Origin: Capitulum mitella
Taxonomy: Eukaryota; Arthropoda; Thecostraca; Pollicipedomorpha; Pollicipedidae
Length of the DNA stretch: 64,000 nt
Assembly (NCBI GenBank): GCA_030062745.1
Contig: CP099848.1
Span: 18,587,081 to 18,651,080 of the forward strand
Direction of reading: 5' to 3'
Of the stretch, positions 47,001 to 57,407 are shown one piece after another (the first letter of the stretch is position 1; the number at the start of each line of letters is the position of its first letter). The notes beneath the pieces were generated by a model. The model saw nothing but the letters and a program-made list of their open reading frames with translations. It made no database searches and was not told the origin of the DNA. The position numbers and the translations under genes are program-made.

Positions 47001-50000
47001 TGACGCGGCCTTTCCTGTGGTCGACGTCCCCTACCAGCGACAGCTCGTCACGACACCTGAACTACGGACGGAGAACAGTCGGACACTGTTGGTATTTGTG
47101 CGGCCTGTTATGCAGAAGCTGGTCTCTTAGAAGCTGAATCCCTGTGTTTGAATGGAATGAATGAATGAACGAATGAAGTCCGCTGCAGCCCAGTTCAGCA
47201 GCTGCCTTCTGGTGACTGCAGGCAGATTGGCCGCAGCGGCCTGGAGCGGTTCTCCCCTCAAGGCTTCCACCTCTGCAGGCGGTCGACTCAGCGCGCGACA
47301 GCTCGGTTAACTGCGCCGGCAGATGTATTCGATATCGGTCTTACTCTCTGCGTGACCCATCGTGAGATTTTCCCAGCGCAGCCGATCCGTCTCAGTCATC
47401 AAGGTAATCAGAACCTGGTGGTCCGTTCTCAGCTGGAATTCTGAATTGAATTTTTGAACTGAAATTCTGATTGAATTGAATGGAAAATTGGGCAACTCCA
47501 GAGATACCTGTGCCAGTGCTTCACTGTCCAGGCCACAGTTACGGCCTCACATTCAGCCACATTGTGCGTACTGGGAGCTTAGGTCAGGGTACAGGAAGCG
47601 AAGGCGATTACCTGCTCTCCCTTTTCCGAATCCACTTTACTCAACATCTCACCCAGACCCACATCGCTGGCATTTGCTGTGACCCCAGCAGACAGAGCCG
47701 GGTTGAAGGTGGCTAGTGCCGAACTTCAAAGGATGGCGTCTCTGGCGTCGCAGAACGCCTTTTCCATCTCTGACGTCCACGAGAAGGATGGTGCGTCGTT
47801 CCTCGTCGCACAACGCGGCACGTCTCTCGAACTGAAATTCGGGACGAACCGTTGGTGGAGCCCGAACATACGGAGGCTGGCGTGGAGCTCCTTCGGCGAA
47901 GTTTTGCGACTTCATGTCCCTGGAGACTGGCACCTTCTGGCTGACTGAGATCCCGGGTCGGCTCTGTTTGAACTCCAAGAAGTTAACGGAACTGACTCCG
48001 ATGTGACGCTTCTCCAAGTTCTTTGTCGCATTGTATTCGTTCAGGCGCCGAAATAATTTCTGCAGCCTGTCGTGCTCCCACTTGACGTTCAACAAAGAAT
48101 CACATCATCCATATAAACATGACATCCAGGGAGTCCTTTCGGAATTATTTCCCTCATGCGTTGATAGCACTGAGGCAGAGAACGTAGACCATTGACGTAG
48201 ACGGACGACGTCGGTGTCTCCACACGCCACTGTGAGTGGCAAATGCAGTCAGGTCCATTGACTCTTCGTGGAGTCCGAGGACTGAATACCTGGAGACATG
48301 TCCAAACTACTGAAGACTCTGGCTCCGGCTCACTGGTCCAATATTTCGTGCACAGCAGGAAGACTATGTCTTTGAAGCCGAACTGTTTTACTCACTTTCC
48401 TTATGTCAATACGGAAGACGCATTTTCCCATTTTTCCTTCTTATGGCAGCTGCTACTGGAGATATTCATGTCGACGTAATTGCTCTCATGATGCCCTGTC
48501 TCTCCAGATCCGCCAGTTCCTGGTACACTTCTTGAACGGCATACGGCAGAGGCCGTAGGTGTTGTTGGACAGGCGTGGCTCCAAGTCGCAGCACCACCCT
48601 GTGTACAGAGCCACGGATAGCTGGAAGTTCTGTCTGTTCCACTGAGCAGATAGTTGATCCATGCCTCGCACTCTTCTGCATCTCACGCTCCAAATCCCTT
48701 CCCAGCGGTCGTGTCCCGCTGTCTCCGCCTCGTACAGATCAGTCAAGCTCATACAGCGACTTTCTATAATAACCTGCGCAGGACGAACACCAGGCACCTG
48801 AAGCTGATGGCCTTCCAGCCATAGGGCAGACAGCTGGAACTTTACACCCGAAAATAGCTGCCCGTACAGCTGCACAGGAAGGAGCGACACATCTGAACCA
48901 ATGTCAACTGTTTCAAGGTTTATGTACCAGGATAGACACTGGTGGAGATGCTGTCTTTGTTGGTAATCTTGTTCCAAACTGACAACACGTTGACACTGGA
49001 CTTACGACGATACACGGAGGCAAAATGTTCCTCTTTCTGACAGTTTGAGCAGACTTCACCTTGAGTCAGTCCTTGTCCATCACAAAGTGCCCTGATCTTC
49101 CACAGGCATAACATGGTGCTGGATGACTTACAGTTTGGTTGCATGGCTGTTTTTTTTCCTTCGTTTTACCTCTGCCACTTCAGCAGCAGATCCTGGTACT
49201 ACCTTGGTTTCGGCTGCGCCAACGCATGTCTCTCTGGTGCGCAGTGGAGAACCTGAAGCCGCCTCCGTTATCGAGACTGTGGACATAAGTTTTTCCAGGG
49301 TAGGTCCTCCACCGCACAGAGCTTCCCTCGGACCTCGTCTGCCGTAGATCCTTCCAGGTGCTTGTCCCTGATCGTCTCGTCCTCTGAGGCTCCAAAGTTA
49401 CACCAGGTGGCTTCTTCCCGGATGTTTGCCAGAAAAACCAAACTATCCTCCCCGTCTTTTGACTGAAGCGATGGAACTTAGCCCTTTCCATCTTGATGTC
49501 AGGCTCCTTCGCAAACTTCCTAAAGATCCAAACAGTCTTCCCCGCAGAAGGGCCTCCAGCCAAAGAGGTTTCGGAAGCATTAGGATGGACATTGCTGGGC
49601 TGCCTTAACAGGAAGCTCGGTACAGCCTCCTGACTTCGGCACCCATACAGTGAAGGATCGACGACCTCCTTCGTTCTGCCCAGCAGTCCCATCCAAGAGC
49701 TGAGACATACACGGTGAAATCATCATACCATATCTCCCAGGGTACAGGGGGAACGCCAGGTACAGGTAGAAGCATCTTCTGGGCTTGAAAACCAAACACC
49801 TCCGTACCAAGTTGCTTCTTACCAGAAGATCCGAAATGTTCTGCGCCACATTAGCCGTGTCCCCAAAATGGAATGCCTTGCGGTCATGGTCATGGTCATG
49901 GATTCAATCATTGTATCATCCATGGTAGCAGAAAAGCATAGTTCCAAACTGGAGCTCATTCGGAACCGACTTCTCAAACACATACTCAACATTTGGAAGC

Positions 50001-50637
50001 CTTATGCGTCTACATAGACGATGCCTCTGCGCCGAAACAGTACCTCAAGGTCACTCGCCGTCGGCAGGCAGTCACCTGCGACAAAAACATGGTCAGCTGG
50101 CTTGACGCAACTAAATTACGATTGACAGACGAGAATACTTTACAGTGTGAAATACGTTTTGTTCGAGTGACCGATGAGATGGATCGCCTATATGTTTGTA
50201 TCTTATCTTAGATACGAGATCGATGGTGTAGAATTATGCCTCGTGTTTTCATGAAATCTGTCACTGATTTGCCATTTTGGTTGGCTAACCGCTTGGTTGG
50301 TACGGAACAATACCATTGTTAATAGTAATTCGGGACTACTGTCTCGTCTCGTCTCGTCTGTCCTGTCTCAGTCATACACTTCTTAGTGAATCTAAAAATA
50401 CCGACCTTTCCACCCAAGAATGTATGACTTACGGTGGAGCGAGGCTTGTCACTGTCGCAGCCAGTCCAGTGTGACCGTCCTGCTCTGGTTGATTTGCCGT
50501 GTCTGTGCGGCAGGTACAACAGCCGACGGGGCGGCGGCGACGGCACGTTCCAGCGGGGAGGCCGCTCGGAGCGGGGCGGCGGCCAGGAGGCGCGGCCCGG
50601 CGGCGACGCTGCCCACTCGGAGACCGTGCAGAACTAG
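37935..50637 (+). CDS. LSM14: LSM14 / trailer hitch RNA-binding protein (gene span, 8 coding exons)
   Basis: LSM14-family (RAP55, Trailer hitch) proteins bind mRNA, the DDX6 helicase and 4E-T in P-bodies and repress translation. Coding exons are 37935-38052, 40456-40607, 41051-41303 (or to 41366), 42110-42218, 43546-43760, 44604-44775, 45085-45366 and 50514-50637. Phases agree throughout, giving 474 residues (495 with the longer exon 3). Seen in order: the Lsm domain (about 1-90, with [11 protein letters not shown] and [10 protein letters not shown]), [12 protein letters not shown] (189-200), the FDF box [15 protein letters not shown] (256-270), the FFD box [15 protein letters not shown] (319-333), the TFG box [17 protein letters not shown] (344-360), and a long RGG/YYNN-rich tail. 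The domain order is exactly that of the family. The last intron (5.1 kb) is swollen by an antisense Gypsy element. Confidence 0.95.
38985..39640. repeat. intronic segment related to 36130-36600 (copy 2)
   Basis: Within LSM14 intron 1, the landmarks ACTTTCCTATGAAAG, AAATGGTGGCAC, TTGCTCCAAGGATG, GCAGAAACCA and TTTCACATTCTTTGTC appear in the same order as in copy 1, with longer spacers. Confidence 0.55.
39350..39395. repeat. TTGGG/TTAGG short tandem repeat
   Basis: GGTTAGG leads into five TTGGG units and back to GGTTAGATTAGG. TTAGG is the ancestral arthropod telomere repeat, so this is a telomere-like interstitial microsatellite. Confidence 0.8.
40456..40607 (+). CDS. LSM14: LSM14 coding exon 2
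   Basis: Completes the Lsm domain ([27 protein letters not shown]) and ends DDPAIVE|GTCAGT in phase 0. The acceptor is TTATTGCAG. Confidence 0.97.
41051..41303 (+). CDS. LSM14: LSM14 coding exon 3, alternative donors
   Basis: Encodes a serine/glycine/alanine-rich linker ([13 protein letters not shown]) with a nine-glycine run. Two donors are possible, CCA|GTGAGT at 41304 and TCAG|GTACAC at 41367. Both leave phase 1, so using the second inserts 21 residues without a frameshift. Confidence 0.8.
42110..42218 (+). CDS. LSM14: LSM14 coding exon 4
   Basis: Encodes [20 protein letters not shown] and then T; the RKSP-x3-QAVQT-like stretch is conserved in vertebrate LSM14. It ends at ACGG|GTGAGT in phase 2. 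The donor region is tandemly repeated into the intron (42205-42330). Confidence 0.88.
42205..42330 (+). repeat. tandem copies of the LSM14 exon 4 donor end
   Basis: The unit CACAGGGACGGGTGAGTGGA recurs about every 35-40 bp, the first being the real junction. The donor hexamer decays along the array: GTGAGT, then GCGAGT, then ATGAGT, then AAGCAG, with a further degraded unit near 42378. Confidence 0.85.
43546..43760 (+). CDS. LSM14: LSM14 coding exon 5 (FDF box)
   Basis: Opens with an RGG-type stretch ([12 protein letters not shown]) and then carries the FDF box, [19 protein letters not shown], that binds DDX6. It ends AAGATCA|GTGAGT in phase 1. Confidence 0.96.
44604..44775 (+). CDS. LSM14: LSM14 coding exon 6 (FFD box)
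   Basis: An acidic stretch ([20 protein letters not shown]) precedes [15 protein letters not shown], the FFD box. It ends AGA GA|GTGAGT in phase 2. Confidence 0.96.
45085..45366 (+). CDS. LSM14: LSM14 coding exon 7 (TFG box and RGG tail)
   Basis: TFG box [17 protein letters not shown], then a run of repeated [10 protein letters not shown] units encoded by tandemly similar DNA (45193-45360). It ends CGGGG|GTATGT in phase 2. Confidence 0.95.
45434..45678 (-). repeat. 3' LTR of the Gypsy element
   Basis: 245 bp. On the minus strand it starts TGTAGTGTATTCTCG and ends ATCCA (TG...CA ends). It aligns along its length with 49899-50144. Confidence 0.85.
46087..47010 (-). pseudogene. integrase remnant (Gypsy)
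   Basis: The region 46998-46830 encodes [18 protein letters not shown] and then CGIC, an HHCC zinc-binding domain typical of Ty3/Gypsy integrase, here with the expected second-knuckle spacing. Further downstream [19 protein letters not shown] (46347-46290) matches the C-terminal part of the core. Stops and frameshifts separate the pieces. Confidence 0.8.
47307..48595 (-). pseudogene. reverse transcriptase and RNase H remnant (Gypsy)
   Basis: RT begins with [20 protein letters not shown] (48569-48510). The catalytic YMDD is still readable at 48115-48104 in the context [10 protein letters not shown], followed at once by a stop. [15 protein letters not shown] (48014-47970) is the palm-to-thumb segment. 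RNase H is marked by [10 protein letters not shown] and RLRWENL (47460-47375). Confidence 0.82.
48840..49144 (-). pseudogene. gag zinc-knuckle and protease remnant (Gypsy)
   Basis: [17 protein letters not shown] (49051-49001) is a CCHC zinc knuckle whose last cysteine has become tyrosine. [11 protein letters not shown] (near 48908-48876) is the aspartic protease active-site motif, altered from the usual DTG/DTGA but keeping the aspartate. Confidence 0.75.
49145..49898 (-). pseudogene. gag-region remnant (Gypsy)
   Basis: Lies between the 5' LTR and the zinc-knuckle remnant, where gag is expected. Only short broken frames remain (for example around 49692-49180) and no capsid motif could be named with confidence. 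Confidence 0.5.
49899..50144 (-). repeat. 5' LTR of the Gypsy element
   Basis: 246 bp. On the minus strand it begins TGTAAAGTATTCTCG and ends GAATCCA, matching the other LTR. Confidence 0.85.
50341..50370. repeat. GTCTC pentanucleotide microsatellite
   Basis: A short (GTCTC)n run decaying into GTCCTGTCTC, in LSM14 intron 7 just outside the retrotransposon. Confidence 0.85.
50514..50637 (+). CDS. LSM14: LSM14 coding exon 8 and stop
   Basis: After the acceptor GTGCGGCAG, the exon encodes [18 protein letters not shown] and further RGG residues, ending SETVQN then TAG. Its frame matches exon 7 across the 5.1-kb intron. Confidence 0.93.
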
Positions 50638-51400
50638 AGGGCGCCGCCGGGCCGGGCCGGGCCGGCCCGCCGACATGAGAGCGCGTGGTCGCAAAGTGCA
50701 AAGGCGGCGGGCGGAGGCGGGACACGTCGGCGCCAGTGGACTGTCTCCCTATCTGTTATTGCTGTGTGTCTGCCGACGGCGGGAGTGAGGACTGCGCATG
50801 CGCCCGACGTTCCGTGGCGAGGCGGCGGCGCCGAGAAGAAGGACCGGAGCGATACTGAAGAATCGTGACTGAAGGAACACTATGGCGTGGATCAGATCGT
50901 AAAGAGGCGGCTTTGGTGCGAGTGCGAACGGAGGCGGCCGGGCGGGGCAGGCGGACCGACGCCGAGGACAGGACCGGCGGGACAGAGGACGCGTCGCCGG
51001 CGCCGCGGGGACGGAAGGCGCAGATCTCTGGGCCGGGCGCCCGGCCGGCCGGCGCGACCGAGAGGTTGACGCGAGGTGGAAGGCGGCGCCGCCGACCGGC
51101 CGGCCGCCCGGCCTCACTGCGGGATCCGGGGACGGGGGACACCGTGCTGGTTCAGTCCCGGCACGAGTGGTGCCGAAAGCCAGGCGAAACGGGCCGGAAA
51201 CTGGCGGCGGCGGCGGCCGGCCGCCGGCCGGACGACGGGGCGGCCAGTCCCGGCCGCGGCGCGGCTGTCGCCGCCGCTCTCCAAAATACTCTGTGCTGTA
51301 CGCATTTCGACACGCGTCTGTTGGGCGGAACAATAGGCGACAACGGTACTGGTCATATTTTGTACCCCACTTTTTGAATAAACCAGCACAGAAGTTACCA
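50638..51400 (+). other. LSM14 3' untranslated region
   Basis: GC-rich sequence follows the stop codon and turns AT-rich before AATAAA at 51377-51382. The exact cleavage site is not known; about 20 bp after the signal is assumed. Confidence 0.65.
51377..51382 (+). terminator. AATAAA polyadenylation signal for LSM14
   Basis: The first canonical plus-strand AATAAA after the LSM14 stop (740 bp downstream), in TTTTTGAATAAACCAG. The converging gene ends 509 bp further on. Confidence 0.6.
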
Positions 51401-51890
51401 GAGATTGTTGTTGACGGTTTAGATTGTGTCTGTCTGGACGCAAGGAATATGTGGCGAACGTTTCGCATCGTATTTGGCGGCTGTGGTACGCAACATTGCA
51501 CGCCGAAGATAGTAGGCTTTCTAAGGGGCTGGCTTGCAGGTGGATGCAGTTGGATGCTGCCGGTGGTCGCTGAGGGGAGGCCAAAACCTGCGTTCAGTGG
51601 CTGCAGAACCGCAGCGTCCGTTCGGAAACGGAATTAGTGAAGTACTAAATGAAAAAATAGGCTGCAAGTTGAGAGAACACAATGGCGATTGGTTACTCAT
51701 GATAATCATCTCCAGGCGACAACGAAGCAAAATGTTGAGGGCTGCATTTGATGGAAAAATTGCACCCCTTCGTGATCTTCCTATCGCTCTATCGTAACTT
51801 TCCGCGCTGCAGGTATCAGAACTCCGTCCACGTATTACACTGCAGCTTACATAAGCACCGATGTCTATCGACGCTCATCACGGGCGCGGG

Positions 51891-53323
51891 TCAAAAGGAA
51901 TCGACCAGTCCACCGGGAACCGGCAGGGAGCACGACTTCCTAAAGCAGGGCTTGAAGTCGGACTCTCGCTCCCCGGGCTGGCAGCGGGGCCCCATCACGC
52001 AGTGCCGGTAGCGGGCCTTCTGGCCGGGCCCACACGTGGCCGAACACGGCCCCCAGCGGCCCCAGGCGGTCCAGGTGGGGCGCCGGCCGCTGTCCTCCAG
52101 CACCAGCGCTGCCCGCTCCGTCACCGAGAACGGGTCAGCGCCGCCGCCCGAGGTGACGAGGACAGGCAGCAGCGGGCTCTCCTCCGACTCGAGCACGTCC
52201 TCCGGATCGAGCTGCATCAGATCCGGCAGTTGCGGTGCGATCCGGATCTCGTCCAGCACGCGCCGCGTGCCGGCCGCGCTGCGCCGCCGCCGCGCCCTGT
52301 AAGTAGCAGCACGTGACATCGGCGCGCTGGTATAGATGGCGCTGGCTCTGTCGACGGGCGCTCGAGCCGGCCGCCGCTCCAGCTCAGCGCCGAAGCTGTC
52401 GATCTCGGCGGCGGCCGCGTCGGCGTCGGCGGGCGGCTCGTCCGGCCGCGCGGGGGCGCTGCGCTTCCGCAGCGACGCCGCCATGAGCGCCACGCCGTGC
52501 AGGTCGACGTCGATGGGCTCGCGCAGCTCCTTCTTTATGGAGTTGTGCCGCTTAGCGTTGCCCGTCTGGAAGCTGTTGATTAGCTCCTGCGAGTAGGACT
52601 CCTGCATCATGTGGTCCGTCAGTGGCTTCATGTCCGGCTTGAGTCCAGCGGACCTCCGGCGGCGGCTCTTCAGTATCGACTTGTCCTCGATGAGTCTGGC
52701 CAGCTTTTTCCCGCGACTCGGCGGCGTCGGCCGACCTCCCTGCATCACCTCCAGCTTCCGCACGACCTCCGGCGAGCCCTCGTCGCCGTGCACGCCCTCG
52801 CCGTAGGTGACCATGTCCCGCAGCAGCTTCTGCAGCCGCCGCGCGGACGTCAAGGCCTCGTCAGACGGCGGCGGCGGTGGCTCGGTGGTGGCCGGCGGCT
52901 CCGGCTCCGGCTCGGCTGTCTCTTCCGACAGCACCTCGTCCAGCGCCGGCAGGTCCGGCCGCAGGTGGTGCAGGAAGTAGAAGCGGTCGCGGGCCGTGAG
53001 GGGGACTCTTCCGGACCGGGCCCGTCCTTCCCGCCGGACCGCGGCCGGACCGGAGAAAGCCCCTCTCTGTCCGGTCTCCTCTGGCCGCCGCCGCCCGGAC
53101 TGGGACGACTCGGCGCGTGGCCCTGAACTCACGGCGGCGAATTTCCGCGGAGACCCCTCTATGGCCAGCCCGGCGACTAATTCTGGCCGCTGCAACGGCT
53201 GTCTCATGGAGACCACCGCCAAGGTGTCTGGCGCTGGCGGCGCGTCAGTGCTGTCGACTTTGGATCCAAGAATATAGTCTAACATCTCAGCGTAGTAAAA
53301 ATTATCCAGTCTGTTGGCATCGT
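51891..53323 (-). CDS. TSP1-repeat protein, coding exon 2 and stop
   Basis: A 1433-bp open exon begins after TTTTGCAG and reads DDANRLDNFYYAEMLDYILG. It ends with the TSP1 repeat and GGLVDSF then TGA. The frame stays open far beyond chance and contains the clear CSATCGPG motif, so coding status is firm even if exon 1 were wrong. Confidence 0.88.
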
Positions 53324-54265
53324 CTGCAAAATGGCACAATGCATTGTCGTGGTTTGCCAGCGTATCAAGGGAAACGAGACAGTACACGAAATTCGTGGGT
53401 GCTTAATGGAATTCAGGGCATTGCAGCAAGTGCTTTTCGTGTAATGTCTCGAAATCCTGTAGTGCAGTTAACAAAATCAGGGCACGGTATGAAGGGCGTG
53501 AACAGGGTGCGTTTTAATGGGATAACGTTCGAAATAACGGTCGAAGGAAACGCTTCCTCAGAATTAATAACGGTGCAATGCAGCTGCTGTTGGAATGCAG
53601 CCGGGTGTCCAAGGTCAAAACAAGTTCAAATGGAAATCGGGGTGGGAAAAGGAATTGTAGCAAGGCCATTGTAGCCACTGGCTAAAGCCGTTCCCGTGCA
53701 TTTGATTCTGTGGGATGGGTGGGATTCCAAAACAATCATTATTGGCCGTTATTTTCTTATCATTAGTGTTTGGAAGCACCTGCCTGATGATGCCTCCGTC
53801 AACTGCTAAAAAACCACCGTGTACAGGCGGTTTCTTCTGTCAGTTAATGTTGCAACTAACTTCTTTATTACTGAAAAAAAAAACACTTAAAATGATTCAA
53901 AAGGCCCAGCAAGGATATCAGGATATCATTTTTTAATGATGACTAACATAACACGTTTGATTTGAATTACAAACGGCATGTAAAGTCTCCAGCTGATGGA
54001 GGAAGCAAGAACATTACGCGAATACCAAAACAATGCGTTCCTTACCTATCTCTGGCAGATGAGACGTGTTTGACAGGTAGCCAGCGACCCGCCAAATATC
54101 GCTGTCATCTAGCCGTTGGACAGGTGTGCTCAGAAGTTTGGGAAGGCTGCTGTGACGATGTCTTCTCCAGGAATGGCTGGACGAAGAGCCCGTACATCGC
54201 AGCACTAGCACGACTAGATAAGCTATCGGAAAGACAGAACCTGTCCGCGTCACCGGTACCCGCAT
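51891..54265 (-). CDS. secreted protein with C-terminal thrombospondin type 1 repeat (2 exons)
   Basis: Two exons (54046-54265 and 51891-53323) join in matching phase (ATAG|GTAAGG to TTTTGCAG|ACGATG) to give 550 residues. The N-terminus carries a hydrophobic signal-peptide-like core (PIAYLVVLVLRCTG, about 13-26). A long arginine/proline/acidic-rich region follows, with two poly-basic sites, SRRRRSAG (RRRR at 294-297) and ARRRRSAAG (RRRR at 418-421), that look like furin-type cleavage sites. The last 60 residues form one TSP type 1 repeat: WTAWGRW (C-mannosylation-type WxxW), CSATCGPG and six cysteines, ending KPCFRKSC. TSP1 domains act in extracellular matrix and signalling. I do not recognise the orthologue; it resembles isthmin only in having a TSP1 repeat and lacks a visible AMOP domain. 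Further upstream or downstream exons cannot be excluded. Confidence 0.78.
54046..54265 (-). CDS. TSP1-repeat protein, coding exon 1
   Basis: ATG at 54265 opens 73 codons plus one base. The start MRVPVTRTGSVFPIAYLVVL is signal-peptide-like and the exon ends PEI then G|GTAAGG. The 1-base overhang matches the 2-base start of exon 2. The antisense plus-strand frame here has no recognisable content. Confidence 0.7.
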
Positions 54266-55071
54266 GGGAGTTCATCTGTGTTCGAAAGCCGAACCTAACT
54301 GCCTAAAAAGCATCGATTGGAAAACAAGTAAGTCTGTCTGCCGGCGATGCGAATTTAGCAAACTTGGTTTTTGTCTGTTTGGTGTATCATTGCTGTATAT
54401 CAGACGTCACGAAAACTCTTGGTCACCATTCGCTTCTTCTTGGTAGCTGGAAAATGTAAGACGGCATGCTATTTTGACAAAATAAATATATTTTTGAATT
54501 TGCACCAAACGTTTTTATCATTACACCTCCGGACGAAATATTCACTTCTCACTAGTTCCTGTCCGCGGTTACTAAAACATGGTTACTCTTCCTTCCTATA
54601 CCCTCAAAATCAGGGGACTGTAATTTTGAATGGGAGGTTGTGATATTTCTCACAAAGATCATAGAAAATCTGAGAACTTCATGGGTGGATTTCGTTGACA
54701 CAAGCGGCTCAAAGTAAATTCGTTAACACTCGGAAATAAATGGTTATGCCAGTCGTATCAAATCGTTCCATGTGCAACGTAATTAATGCATCAGTAGCAT
54801 TTCCCTTTCTTGTCCCGTCGAGCAGATCAGTTAAGGGGAGGGATGGCTGAGCAGTTACGCGGCAGTTTGCGCCGTGTTATATGATTGCGATTGGTCAATA
54901 ACCGCAGTAACCGACACGCCGCTTAGAGAATTAGACAGAATCGAATACTGCGCTCACCACTGGTGTTTCGATGCTGCTGTAGTGTTAAAAACAACATTTT
55001 AGTCCTACTCCAAAAGTATCTGTATAGGAGCGATTCTTACACATGGTTGTTTTATCTTCAACTACTTGAAT

Positions 55072-55145
55072 GCTCCCATGGCTCTGTGGTAGCATGCTCG
55101 GCACATACTCGTTTGACAGGCATCATGAGTTCGATATTCATTGTC
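55072..55145 (+). ncRNA. tRNA-like sequence, probable SINE head or tRNA pseudogene
   Basis: ATGGCTCTGTGGTAGCATGC resembles a tRNA D-arm and RNA polymerase III box A, and GAGTTCGATATTC 30-40 bp later resembles box B (GGTTCGANTCC). The flanks do not form a convincing acceptor stem, so a functional tRNA is unlikely. Confidence 0.4.
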
Positions 55146-57407
55146 AACGCTTTGACCCGAAACAGAAATGATCACCCAGACCACGGGCTATACAACAACC
55201 TCTGCTTAGTACGGACCCTGATCCCAACACCGTCCATTTCATAACAGTTTGAATTAAATTTACATAAAAAATTATACAACTGAAAATTGAAAATAGGCAA
55301 GCTATCTCCATATAAAAAGAAACTGGCACGAGGTTTACAGGAACATTATGACAATAACAATTCCATCAAATCGCTATAGGATACATCCTTCGAAATTTTG
55401 AGTTTTGCATATCTTTGAGCCCAGTTCATGTTTCCTTATCCCAAGAACTACAACTACCTCGTCATTGCTTAGAAAAAAAACGAATCAAATCGTTGTGCGA
55501 AATGGACTCCAAAAAGCACGATTGGATACACATTTCTCCAATCGTACATCGAGTCACAATGCTATTTCTCATGCACTTTTTATCGTATCCACGAGGCAAG
55601 TTTCTTATTTAACTGTTACTAGCATCGCCTCTATTTTACCAGACGTAACGCAAATGGTAGATCAAACTGACAGCCAATGAGAAATGCCCAAAGCGAGGGG
55701 AACACACACCGGTAGAGAACGTCCATCTTTAGTTAACGTCTTGGAAAACAGATCTTGTTCTAAAGGTGTTTTGTGCAAATCTGTACCCGCGAATGAAACA
55801 ATTAGCGGTTACTCAAATAGTATCGTATGTCATCAACTACAATAAACAGCAAATAAATCGAACGCCAGTCGCATAACTAGGTACCCAAGCTTGTGGCGGT
55901 GTTGGGAAATCGACAAGACTCGGTCAGGTCATCTCGGTCTTGCCTGCACCAGATCCAGAAGCCGTCGCCCCTGGTGGTCCGTCGGTGCCGCTGCGCCGGG
56001 CGACGAGGAAGGGGAGCCGCCCTGGCCGACCCGGCCCCGTTAAGGGTCGTCTCTTTGTTCTGTCCCAGTCAGCTCACCCACCACTAACCGTTTGGACCGT
56101 CGAACCTGAAAAACGGCCATGAAATCGGCCATTTTTCCTCGCCTTTGTGTGCGGTAAGATAAAATTTAATCCTGATGAAATGGGCCGACTCTGTAACTGA
56201 TACTCGGCCGAGAGGAAGGGTTGATGACCTCTATATGAATACAAAAAAAGACGCGGAAGTGGCCGTATTTTACCTCACTGATCCCCATCCACATTTGGAC
56301 CATCACGTGCTGGGGTCTCATGAGATCGGCAAGAAAAGGACTAAAACATTCGCAGCTTTAGCGGCCAGATGTGCAGCAGCAGGTTTTTGCAATCGGTCGT
56401 AAATCAGTCGTTGAAAAGGTCTAAAATGCTGCTGTCAGCCCACACAAACTGCCGGAAAATGTTTCGTAAATCATGCGCGTGTCCAGCAATACTAATAACA
56501 AACATTACCTGCACCGACTTTTGTACGGAAGAGGAAATAAATACCACAGAGCTAGCGGATGCTAACGTTCGACGCTGTTCTAACATCTTTTAGATGACTG
56601 TGCAACATACTGGCCAGCACGTCTTGTCCCTTACTTCTGTCAAGCTGGATGCCTGGTTGGCCGCTGGTCCCGGGGCCTGGCTGCGTTGGTTAACCCCTAT
56701 AAAAATCTCTCAGCCTAATCTCTCGGCTTATCACGTCTAAGCAACACCCGGACAGTCTTACACGCGGCCTCAGAAAGCCCTCAATTTATCAGGTCTCAAT
56801 ACCGCTCGGACAATCTACGTTGTCCCGTCACTTGTGGCGTCAGCGCTCGCAAACTTCAGGATCGGCAAAGTTTCGGTTTGCTACAATGAGTGCGGTTAGC
56901 CTCATGTTTGCATTTATTTCGTTATGCGAAAGTTCTGGAATTATTCGAACGGGGGAAATACCTTCCAGTCCAGTATTCGGCCAGTCTGACGGGTTACGTG
57001 GAATTTTTGGGTCAAATTTGTCTCTCAAAGTATCGGGCCAAATTTCACTATTCCATACTCCTCGTGTGTTTCACCTCACTCGAAAACTGGTTCTCCTGAC
57101 GTTGCGGAGCATCATGAATAAATGGCATGTGTGGGACATCGGCACCATCAGTGTTTGTTGTCATCAGTAACATAGGTCACTTTTTGTCCACACAATACAC
57201 AACTGAAAGCCGACAGGTAGGGGTTAGGAGATACACAATGGGTCACCAGATCACACGAAGGTGGGACTCCGCCTCAATCTGACAACACGCACTGACTGTT
57301 TTAGTACGGAACATTGACTCTGGGTTCCAGCATTAACCAACATCTGCCCACCTGGAGACTGGGTATCGACCTATGTGGATGCACATGGTGCAAATAAGCG
57401 GTGCTAT

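Larger units (their letters stand above)
45434..50144 (-). mobile_element. decayed Ty3/Gypsy LTR retrotransposon, antisense in LSM14 intron 7
   Basis: The 4.7-kb element reads on the minus strand between two related LTRs. In its own order come a gag remnant, zinc-knuckle remnant, protease, reverse transcriptase, RNase H and integrase, the Gypsy gene order (integrase last). Frames are broken by many stops and shifts, and LTR identity is only roughly three quarters by eye, so it is old and inactive. A polypurine tract (GGGGGGGGAA) abuts the 3' LTR at 45679-45690. Flanking pentamers (CTGTT and GTGTG) match only in the middle, so the target duplication has eroded. A primer-binding site was not identified. 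Confidence 0.88.

Noticed and set aside
53324..53387. Extension of the TSP1-repeat exon upstream as a single-exon gene starting with a non-ATG codon
   Set aside because: The frame there lacks an ATG, while TTTTGCAG at 53324-53331 is a good acceptor and joins in phase to the 54-kb exon.
53962..54306. 114-residue plus-strand frame
   Set aside because: Lies antisense to exon 1 of the TSP1-repeat gene. The minus strand has a signal peptide, a strong donor and a phase that matches the next exon.
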